Made by a program: the position numbers and the translations under genes. The notes below the pieces were generated by a model. It was not told the DNA's origin and did no database searches. It was given only the letters and a program-made list of their open reading frames with translations. Positions 44,845 through 51,702 of a stretch of 51,702 nt of DNA are shown piece after piece. Source of the DNA: Gammaproteobacteria bacterium (GTDB lineage Bacteria > Pseudomonadota > Gammaproteobacteria > Xanthomonadales > Marinicellaceae); assembly GCA_024280395.1 (NCBI GenBank), contig JAJRQG010000033.1:1-51702 (forward strand), given 5' to 3'. Within the stretch, counting starts at the first letter, position 1, and every line of letters starts with the position of its first letter.

Positions 44845-46263
44845 ATGAAAACTAACTTTAATGACGAAATTGTCAAAAAGTTTGCCATAGCAACCGTTTT
44901 ATGGGGAATTGTTGGCATGCTAGTTGGCGTATTCATCGCTGCAGAAATGGCTTGGCCGCTATTAAATATGGACGTTCCTTGGTTAACTTTTAGTCGATTA
45001 AGACCACTTCATACGAATGCAGTAATCTTTGCTTTTGGTGGAAATGCCCTGATTGGTACATCTCTGTATGTGGCGTACCGCACCTGTAAAGCCGATTTAT
45101 ATATGCCGAAATTGGCCAGTTTTGTATTTTGGGGTTATCAATTAGTTATACTGTTGGCAGTGTTAACTTTGCCATTTGGATATACACAATCTAGGGAATA
45201 TGCTGAGTTGATTTGGCCAATTGATATATTGTTGACTGTCGTTTGGGTATCCTATGCTGTAGTGTTCTTTGGAACATTAACTAAGCGCAAAGAAAAGCAT
45301 ATCTTCGTAGCCAATTGGTTTTATGCGGCATTTATTATTACCATAGCTTTATTGCATATCGTTAACAACTTACAAATCCCAGTTAACTGGCATTTATCCT
45401 ACTCTATTTATCCAGGTGCAGTTGATGCCATAGTTCAATGGTGGTATGGACACAATGCGGTAGGGTTCTTCTTAACAGCTGGCTTCTTGGGAATGATGTA
45501 TTACTTTATTCCATTGCAAGCTGGCCGTCCTGTTTATTCATATAGATTATCCATCGTTCATTTTTGGGCTTTGATTTCTTCTTATATGTGGGCAGGTCCT
45601 CATCATTTGCATTACACTTCATTGCCTGATTGGACCCAATCTTTGGGCATGGTATTTTCATTGATTTTATTGGCACCGTCTTGGGGTGGTATGATTAATG
45701 GCATCATGACACTATCTGGGGCATGGCATAAATTGCGTGATGATCCAATCATTAAATTCTTAATTGTTTCCTTATCTTTCTATGGCATGTCCACGTTCGA
45801 AGGACCCATGATGGCCATTAAGACAGTTAATGCATTGTCTCATTATACCGATTGGACAATTGGTCATGTACATTCTGGTGCTCTTGGTTGGGTAGCTTTG
45901 ATTACGATTGGTTCACTGTATGTGTTGATTCCAAGGTTGTGGAACAAAAAGGCCATGTATTCTACTAAACTCATTAATACTCACTTTTGGATAGCGACTT
46001 TGGGTATTGTTTTGTATATCGCATCCATGTGGATTGCTGGGGTTATGCAAGGTTTGATGTGGCGTGATATCAATGCTGATGGTACTGTTGTATATTCCTT
46101 TGCTGAAACTGTAAAAGCAACCTACCCATACTACATAGCACGTTTCTTGGGTGGTACATTGTTTTTAGCAGGTATGTGTATTATGTTGTATAACTTTATT
46201 ATGACAGTTAAATCAAGAGGCGATGCAGTCGCACTTGATAAACTAGAAGGAGCAGTAGCATGA
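44845..46263 (+). CDS. ccoN: cbb3-type cytochrome c oxidase subunit I
   Basis: 472 aa. Twelve-helix heme-copper subunit that reduces oxygen with high affinity. Heme/CuB histidines appear in [47 protein letters not shown] and [10 protein letters not shown]. First gene of ccoNOQP. Stop overlaps ccoO (ATGA). Confidence 0.97.
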   Translation: MKTNFNDEIVKKFAIATVLWGIVGMLVGVFIAAEMAWPLLNMDVPWLTFSRLRPLHTNAVIFAFGGNALIGTSLYVAYRTCKADLYMPKLASFVFWGYQLVILLAVLTLPFGYTQSREYAELIWPIDILLTVVWVSYAVVFFGTLTKRKEKHIFVANWFYAAFIITIALLHIVNNLQIPVNWHLSYSIYPGAVDAIVQWWYGHNAVGFFLTAGFLGMMYYFIPLQAGRPVYSYRLSIVHFWALISSYMWAGPHHLHYTSLPDWTQSLGMVFSLILLAPSWGGMINGIMTLSGAWHKLRDDPIIKFLIVSLSFYGMSTFEGPMMAIKTVNALSHYTDWTIGHVHSGALGWVALITIGSLYVLIPRLWNKKAMYSTKLINTHFWIATLGIVLYIASMWIAGVMQGLMWRDINADGTVVYSFAETVKATYPYYIARFLGGTLFLAGMCIMLYNFIMTVKSRGDAVALDKLEGAVA

Positions 46264-46877
46264 GCAAACATGAGAAAATAGAAAAAAATATTGGCCTTAT
46301 GGGCGTCTTGATTGCAATTGTTGTCAGTATGGGTGGTTTGGTAGAAATTGTTCCATTGATGTATCAGACTAGTGTGATTGAACCGCACCCAAATTTAAAG
46401 CCGTATACTGCCATGGAGCTGGCTGGGCGAGATATTTATATCGCTGAAGGCTGCTATAATTGTCATTCCCAACAAATTCGTCCATTTGTAGACGAAACAT
46501 TAAGATATGGCCATTATTCACAAGCCAATGAATTTGTTTACGATAGACCTTTTCAGTGGGGTTCGAAAAGAACAGGACCTGATTTACATCGTGTAGGTGG
46601 AAAATATTCCAATGAATGGCATGAATATCATTTAATGGATCCACGTTCAGTTGTACCGGAGTCTAATATGCCAGGGTATCCTTGGCTTGCAGAAGATATG
46701 GTCGATGCTGAACAAACCGCTGCTGGCATGAAGGTGCTGTACGAGTGGTTTGACCACCCATATACCCAAGAGCAGCTGGACAATGCGCAAGCTGATGTGG
46801 ATGGTAAAACAAAAATGGAAGCTCTAATTGCCTATTTACAAGTACTGGGAACTGCAATTCCAAGGAGCTACAAATGA
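46260..46877 (+). CDS. ccoO: cbb3-type cytochrome c oxidase subunit II (mono-heme c)
   Basis: 205 aa. One N-terminal membrane helix ([20 protein letters not shown]) and a periplasmic heme c bound by Cys65-xx-Cys68-His69 ([14 protein letters not shown]). The axial-ligand region is [10 protein letters not shown]. Overlaps ccoN and ccoQ by ATGA. Confidence 0.97.
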   Translation: MSKHEKIEKNIGLMGVLIAIVVSMGGLVEIVPLMYQTSVIEPHPNLKPYTAMELAGRDIYIAEGCYNCHSQQIRPFVDETLRYGHYSQANEFVYDRPFQWGSKRTGPDLHRVGGKYSNEWHEYHLMDPRSVVPESNMPGYPWLAEDMVDAEQTAAGMKVLYEWFDHPYTQEQLDNAQADVDGKTKMEALIAYLQVLGTAIPRSYK

Positions 46878-47050
46878 TCAGTGGACTTTTTATAATTGTA
46901 ATGATGATTGCCTTTTTTGGTATTATTTTTTGGGCTTATAGTGATAAGCAGAAGGCCAATTTTGAGTACATGTCTAACTTGCCGTTAGATGATAACACTG
47001 AAACTGGCGCAACTAACAAAACTAAAGGTGACGAAAATGGTAATGACTAG
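46874..47050 (+). CDS. ccoQ: cbb3 oxidase small subunit CcoQ
   Basis: 58 aa: [20 protein letters not shown] then AYSDKQKANFEYMSNLPLDD. One membrane helix followed by a short cytoplasmic tail, the standard CcoQ/FixQ plan. It stabilises the complex. Starts at the ccoO stop and overlaps ccoP by 14 bp. Confidence 0.88.
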   Translation: MISGLFIIVMMIAFFGIIFWAYSDKQKANFEYMSNLPLDDNTETGATNKTKGDENGND

Positions 47051-47930
47051 CGGTTGGAGTATTTTTATAATTATCATAGTGGTTGCTCATATCATTGGGT
47101 ATTCTTATCTATTGTGGTCAACATCAAAAATGAAAGCCAAAGACTACAAAGAAGGTGAAACAACGGGCCATGAATGGGATGGCATCCAAGAGTACAATAA
47201 TCCACTTCCCAGATGGTGGTTGTACATGTTTATCCTGACTATTATTTTTGCTATCGGATATTTGGTGTTATATCCAGGTATGGGTAATTACAAGGGAACT
47301 TTGGGTTGGACGCAAGAAAATGAATGGGCCAAAGAAAACCAAGATGTTTTAGCCAAGCGTGCAGAATTGTTCAGTACCTTTATTGATAAGCCTATTCCTG
47401 AAATGATTAAAGATGAAAAAGCCATAGCTATTGGTGAACGCTTGTTCGCCAATCACTGTAGTACTTGTCATGGATCGGATGCTCAAGGCGCTGTTGGGTT
47501 TCCCAACTTAACAGATGATGACTGGTTATATGGTAGTCAGCCCGATACTTTGGTTCAAACCATTACTAATGGTCGCAATGGCGTGATGCCTGCTTGGGGT
47601 GCTGCATTGGGAGATGAAGGTGTTAAGCAAGTTGCAGCTTATGTTCGAGAATTTAGTGAGCAAGGTCAAGATGAGAAATTAGTGGCTGAAGGCCAAAAGA
47701 AATTTGCCATGTTCTGTGTAGCTTGTCATGGAGCCGATGCCAAAGGCAATCATATGTTGGGTGCACCTAATCTAACGGACACTACGTGGTTACACTCATT
47801 TGATTCAGGTTTAGTTGAAACCATTTTGATAGAAGGTATTTCAGGAAAAATGCCTGCTCATGGTGAGTTGTTAGATGAGGGCAGTATTAAGGTTTTGGCA
47901 GCTTATGTCTATTCTTTAACCCATGAATAA
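47037..47930 (+). CDS. ccoP: cbb3-type cytochrome c oxidase subunit III (di-heme c)
   Basis: 297 aa from ATG 47037 (MVMTSGWSIFIIIIVVAHII) with AAGGTG 6 nt upstream. Two N-terminal helices and two CxxCH hemes (CSTCHGSDAQG and CVACHGADAKG), with Met-ligand regions GVMPAWG and GKMPAHG. Delivers electrons to CcoO/CcoN. Overlaps the next small gene by 8 bp. Confidence 0.97.
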   Translation: MVMTSGWSIFIIIIVVAHIIGYSYLLWSTSKMKAKDYKEGETTGHEWDGIQEYNNPLPRWWLYMFILTIIFAIGYLVLYPGMGNYKGTLGWTQENEWAKENQDVLAKRAELFSTFIDKPIPEMIKDEKAIAIGERLFANHCSTCHGSDAQGAVGFPNLTDDDWLYGSQPDTLVQTITNGRNGVMPAWGAALGDEGVKQVAAYVREFSEQGQDEKLVAEGQKKFAMFCVACHGADAKGNHMLGAPNLTDTTWLHSFDSGLVETILIEGISGKMPAHGELLDEGSIKVLAAYVYSLTHE

Positions 47931-48237
47931 TAGTATCCACGATATAAACTTCAATCAAAGACAGCTCAAGCGGATATTTTATAGACGCTTGGCTGTTGTT
48001 GTTTGGGTGTCGTTTTTAGTAGCTGCGATACAGACAATGGGTTTTTTTGCAGCTTTTGATCCGGTTTTAATGGGCCAACTGGCGACCTTTAGCGTAAATC
48101 TGACAGCATTAGAAGGTTATGCTTTTGGTTTTTGTTTTTTCTGGATTTTCAATTTAATTACGGCAGTTTTGGTGGGTTTAGTTATGGTTCTACCGCGTAC
48201 AAAATTGGCCCAAAGAACGCGTCAGAAACAAGATTAG
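47923..48237 (+). CDS. Small membrane protein encoded in the cco operon
   Basis: 104 aa with two predicted helices (LAVVVWVSFLVAAIQTMGFF; EGYAFGFCFFWIFNLITAVL), a Lys/Arg-rich N-terminus and a basic tail. No family recognised. ATG overlaps the ccoP stop, and ccoG follows 31 bp later, so it is part of the operon and possibly an assembly or anchoring factor (inference). Confidence 0.75.
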   Translation: MNNSIHDINFNQRQLKRIFYRRLAVVVWVSFLVAAIQTMGFFAAFDPVLMGQLATFSVNLTALEGYAFGFCFFWIFNLITAVLVGLVMVLPRTKLAQRTRQKQD

Positions 48238-48268
48238 AATTACACCTCTATCTTAAAAGAGAAACAAA

Positions 48269-49660
48269 ATGAGCGATGACCAACAACCGCTAGAGATTCA
48301 ACTTTACGAAAAAAGGAAAAAAATACACCCAAGAAATGTTAAGGGGTTTTTCCAAACGTTAAGAAAGCTATCATTGTATTTGCTATTGGGTATATTTTAC
48401 TTATTGCCTTGGTTAAATTTTGATGGGCATCAAGCAGTGCTGTTTGACCTACCGGAAAGAAAATTCCATATCTTTGCCGTCACATTTTGGCCGCAAGATT
48501 TTATCTTTTTATCGTGGGCATTAATTATTGCTGCGTTCACTTTGTTTTTTGTCACAGCATTGGCTGGGCGTGTTTGGTGTGGATTTGCCTGCCCGCAAAC
48601 GGTTTGGACAGAACTGTTTGTTAGAATAGAATATTGGTTGGAAGGGGATAGGAATAAAAGAATAAAATTAGACAAAGCCCCTTGGAATTTTGCGAAAATT
48701 AAGACACGTGGTCTAAAAATACTGTTGTGGGCGGCTTTGTCCTTATGGACAGGTTTTACCTTTGTGGGATTTTTCTCGCCCATTAGAGAGTTATTGTTCT
48801 ACGTATGGGAATGGACTTTGGGTCCGTGGGAAACCTTTTGGATATTTTTTTATGCATTAGCAACCTATGGGAACGCTGGATTTTTGCGTGAGCAAGTGTG
48901 TATGCACATGTGTCCATATGCCCGTTTTCAAAGTGCCATGTTTGATAGGGATACTTTAGTTATTTCCTATGATGTAGAACGTGGAGAACCCCGTGTCGGA
49001 GGAAAGAAAAATCGAGCAGAAGTTGAGAACCCAGGAGATTGTATTGAATGCCAAGCCTGTGTCCAAGTGTGCCCAACTGGTATCGACATTCGAGATGGTT
49101 TGCAATACGAGTGTATAGCTTGTGCTGCTTGTATTGATGCTTGTGATGATGTAATGATTAGGATTGGTAAAGAGCCAGGTTTGATTAAATACACGACAGA
49201 AAATCAATTAGAAGGCAAAACGACAAAAATATTTAGACCAAGAATTATTCTTTATATGGTTGCCCTTAGTATTTTTATTGGTTTATTTTCTTATACTTTA
49301 TTGAACCGCAAAGATATTGCGGTTGATGTATTAAGAGATAGAAATAGTTTCTATCGCCAAGTAGACAGTAAGACCATTGAGAATGTTTATAAATTAAAAA
49401 TCATGAATAAAGGAAAATCGACCCAGCAATATACAATCACGGCCAAAGGGTTTGGGAAAATTTTAGAAGTTATTATTGATGATAAATTCAAACAACGTGC
49501 ATCCTTGTCAGGTGAGGTGCTAAACTTACCCATCAAAGTAAGAGCAGCAAAAAGTGATGTTAAACACCGTATACAAAACATAGAACTGACCATTAAAGTG
49601 GTTGGTGAAAATGGTGCTACTATAATTGAGGAGACCAAGTATTTTGGACCAAAAAAATAA
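48269..49660 (+). CDS. ccoG: Cytochrome c oxidase accessory protein CcoG (FixG-like)
   Basis: 463 aa. Four-plus helices, the NapH-like RVWCGFACPQTVWTELF and CMHMCPYARFQSAMFDRDT, and two ferredoxin-type clusters (CIECQACVQVCPTG; CIACAACIDACDD). A C-terminal Ig-like periplasmic domain ends in EETKYFGPKK. CcoG reduces Cu(II) for CuB insertion. Full length. Confidence 0.95.
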   Translation: MSDDQQPLEIQLYEKRKKIHPRNVKGFFQTLRKLSLYLLLGIFYLLPWLNFDGHQAVLFDLPERKFHIFAVTFWPQDFIFLSWALIIAAFTLFFVTALAGRVWCGFACPQTVWTELFVRIEYWLEGDRNKRIKLDKAPWNFAKIKTRGLKILLWAALSLWTGFTFVGFFSPIRELLFYVWEWTLGPWETFWIFFYALATYGNAGFLREQVCMHMCPYARFQSAMFDRDTLVISYDVERGEPRVGGKKNRAEVENPGDCIECQACVQVCPTGIDIRDGLQYECIACAACIDACDDVMIRIGKEPGLIKYTTENQLEGKTTKIFRPRIILYMVALSIFIGLFSYTLLNRKDIAVDVLRDRNSFYRQVDSKTIENVYKLKIMNKGKSTQQYTITAKGFGKILEVIIDDKFKQRASLSGEVLNLPIKVRAAKSDVKHRIQNIELTIKVVGENGATIIEETKYFGPKK

Positions 49661-49838
49661 ATCACCTATAAATAAACCTTGGTATAAATATCCAATGGTT
49701 TGGTTCGTTATTGGTTTGCCGTTAATTGCAGTTGTGGCATCCATTGCAACGCTTGTTATTGCTGTGAAACACTCTCCAGTAGTGCTTGAGCACAATGTGT
49801 CATATCAATCAGAAGAAAAACAAAGCCAAGACCAATAA
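49644..49838 (+). CDS. ccoH: Short FixH/CcoH-like protein
   Basis: 64 aa from TTG 49644, with GAGGAG upstream inside ccoG. It has the family N-terminus: KPWYKYPMVWFVIGLPLIAV helix then VASIATLVIAVKHSP. Normal FixH is about 150 aa; here the periplasmic domain is missing. The stop shares one base with the ccoI start. Confidence 0.65.
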   Translation: MDQKNKSPINKPWYKYPMVWFVIGLPLIAVVASIATLVIAVKHSPVVLEHNVSYQSEEKQSQDQ

Positions 49839-51702
49839 TGTCTAAACAGTGTTTTCATTGTCATGAGGACATTGCCAAAGGCGTTAATATTCTGGCACAA
49901 ATAGATGGCAGCCAACAACCCATGTGTTGCCATGGTTGCAAGTGCGTGGCCGAATTTATCAATGAACAAGGCTACTGTGAATTCTATGATTATCGAGGAG
50001 AAGCAAAACCCCAAAGTCAAGCCAAATTAGCCGATAAGAAATGGCAATCTTATGATGAATCATCAGTTCTTAAATCTCTTACTCAGTCTGATTCGAATAA
50101 TACGTTTACTGTAAGAATAAGACTAGAAGGTATTTATTGTAGTGCTTGTGGTTGGTTAATAGATAAACATTTACGCGGTTTGCAGGGCATAACCGATGTT
50201 AAACTCAATACCATCAGTAAGATTATTAAAGTTGAATTTGATTTAACACAGATAAAATTGAGCCAAATTTTGGCCGCCATCAATGATTTGGGTTATCAAC
50301 CTATTGTTAATGCTAGCAAAGACAACCAACAAGAAGAAAGCACGGAAAGAAAAAGTGCTTTAAAACGTTTGATGGTTGCTGGATTTGGCATGATGTTTAT
50401 TATGACTTTGTCGGTTCCGCTGTACAGTGGCGAGTCTCAAGGCATGGATCCCAATATTCAACGTTTCTTCTTGCTGGTTAGTCTATTGGTTGCCACAGCT
50501 GTCTATTTTTATTCGGGCAGAACTTTTTTGAGAAATGCTTTTCGGGATTTAAGCAACAAACACTTGGGTATGGATGTGCCAGTGGCTCTTTCAATCTCAT
50601 TGGCCTATGTTGCCAGTACTTGGAATGTGCTTTCAAAAAACGGAGAAACTACTTATTTTGACTCCATGGTGATGTTTGTATTCTTTCTATTGGCAGGTCG
50701 ATATGTAGAAATGACCGTGCGGCACCGCGGCATGAGTGCCAATGACGCATTGGGCAATATGATTCCAACAAGTGTCACTTTGATTAAGGGTGACCAAGAA
50801 ACAACCATTCCATATGACAGAATTGTAAAAGGTGATATTCTAAGAATCAAAGAAGGAGAGGTTGTTGCAACCGATGGGAAATTACTCAAAGGAAACATCC
50901 AAGTTGATGAATCCTTGATTACAGGTGAATCCCAATTGGTGGCAAAAAGTCCTGATGATACCATTATAGCAGGCAGTGCTGTTGTCAGTGGAACTGCGCA
51001 AATACAGTCCACAGCCATAGGCGATGACACCGTATTGGCCAATTTATCTCAGTTGCTTGAAAACGCACAGCTTCAAAAGCCCAAGACATTGCAGTTAGTT
51101 GATACAGTCGCCAGTTGGTTTGTTGCAATTGTGTTGTTCTTGGCTGCCATAACAGCGGTATATTATTCGATTACCCAACCCGATAAAGCCATGATAACAG
51201 TCTTAGCTGTATTGGTAGCCACTTGCCCATGTGCATTATCTTTGGCAACTCCAGCTGCGTTAACTGCTGCCAGCGTTAGTTTAATGAAAAATGGTGTATT
51301 GGTGAATAATCTTGATGCAATTACTTCAATCAATAAGATAAAAAATTGGTTCTTCGATAAAACAGGCACATTAACAGAGCCATCAATGTCAGTGTTAAAA
51401 ACAACTTTATTGGCAAATATCACAGAACAACAAGCACTGCGCACAATGGCAGCATTAGAACACAATAGCTCTCATCCGATTGCATCAGCTTTTAATATTT
51501 ATTACGATGAAAAGATGACAATATCAGATTTTCAACAGAAAACAAATTCAGGAATTGCAGTCAATATTGGCAAAGATCAATACAAAGCCGGAACACAACA
51601 ATGGTGTGATAAACATTCAGAATTTCAAATAGAATCGGAACATATACTAATTTTTTTGAGTCAGAACAATCAATTACAAGCAGTATTTGAATTGGAAAAC
51701 AA
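49838..51702 (+). CDS. ccoI: Copper-transporting P-type ATPase CcoI (FixI-like), partial
   Basis: Cut by the window end (621 codons present). An N-terminal Cys-rich region (CFHCHEDI; PMCCHGCKCVAEFI) and a heavy-metal-associated domain with GIYCSACGWL precede the ATPase core. Core features: TGES actuator (LITGES), CPC metal site (ATCPCALSLATPAALT) and phosphorylation motif DKTGTLT. It exports Cu to the periplasm side for cbb3 CuB maturation. It is the last visible gene of the cco operon; ccoS may follow. Confidence 0.95.
   Translation, partial: MSKQCFHCHEDIAKGVNILAQIDGSQQPMCCHGCKCVAEFINEQGYCEFYDYRGEAKPQSQAKLADKKWQSYDESSVLKSLTQSDSNNTFTVRIRLEGIYCSACGWLIDKHLRGLQGITDVKLNTISKIIKVEFDLTQIKLSQILAAINDLGYQPIVNASKDNQQEESTERKSALKRLMVAGFGMMFIMTLSVPLYSGESQGMDPNIQRFFLLVSLLVATAVYFYSGRTFLRNAFRDLSNKHLGMDVPVALSISLAYVASTWNVLSKNGETTYFDSMVMFVFFLLAGRYVEMTVRHRGMSANDALGNMIPTSVTLIKGDQETTIPYDRIVKGDILRIKEGEVVATDGKLLKGNIQVDESLITGESQLVAKSPDDTIIAGSAVVSGTAQIQSTAIGDDTVLANLSQLLENAQLQKPKTLQLVDTVASWFVAIVLFLAAITAVYYSITQPDKAMITVLAVLVATCPCALSLATPAALTAASVSLMKNGVLVNNLDAITSINKIKNWFFDKTGTLTEPSMSVLKTTLLANITEQQALRTMAALEHNSSHPIASAFNIYYDEKMTISDFQQKTNSGIAVNIGKDQYKAGTQQWCDKHSEFQIESEHILIFLSQNNQLQAVFELEN

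Overview
The window is AT-rich chromosomal DNA from a gammaproteobacterium. The gene set (YggX, DarP/YjgA, TldD/PmbA, RNase PH-RdgB-HemW, PilMNOPQ, Fnr, CcoNOQP) fixes the class. The pairing of a TPR serine/threonine kinase with an ECF-type sigma factor, an IPTL-CTERM-like sorting tail, a secreted PKD-rich nuclease and low GC suggest a Marinicella-like marine heterotroph. The genus is inference, because there is no rRNA here.

Layout. 1-2605 is the integrase end of an integrative element inserted at the 3' end of a tRNA-Phe gene. It holds a broken replication-initiator-like gene, an AlpA-like regulator, a P4-type tyrosine integrase, and seven TGAAA-type motifs on a 10-bp phase beside the attachment site; the rest of the element lies off the left edge. 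2708-8174 is core: yggX, a kinase/sigma pair, tldD and an acetyltransferase. 8503-11898 is a large secreted modular nuclease. 11990-13942 is an accessory patch: two palindromic repeat elements with inverted cores, a degenerate GyrB-like gene between them, and a DUF559 endonuclease gene. Core resumes with darP and pmbA, then a secreted IPTL-CTERM-like protein and a cytochrome b561.

18339-18476 carries what looks like an undescribed small RNA gene. A perfect TGTGA-N6-TCACA CRP-type site is centred about 41 bp upstream of the predicted start. It is followed by a TATAAT box, an 11-bp hairpin with a C-rich loop, and a strong intrinsic terminator. 18549-21906 holds cytochrome oxidase/heme A genes. 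21913-24648 has a frameshifted zeta-toxin gene with a small partner, tatD, a tiny membrane protein candidate and a frameshifted tcdA. 24645-31260 holds a DMT exporter, DUF1272, a flavin oxidoreductase, a small repeat-bounded membrane gene, gmk, yicC, a peroxiredoxin-glutaredoxin fusion and a diguanylate cyclase. rph-rdgB-hemW follows.

34209-39264 is the type IV pilus assembly operon pilMNOPQ, followed by a large Ig-like lipoprotein gene. 42146-43918 is an OxyR-like regulator plus an exporter. The right end is a microaerobic respiration locus: fnr is divergent from ccoNOQP-orf-ccoG-ccoH-ccoI, with a near-consensus FNR box exactly 41.5 bp upstream of the predicted ccoN start, so the regulator and its probable target sit side by side. 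The last gene, ccoI, is cut by the window edge.

Four genes are broken by single lesions (rep-like, GyrB-like, zeta toxin, tcdA). Two of these are one-base contractions in T runs, so read-level checking is warranted before calling them true pseudogenes.
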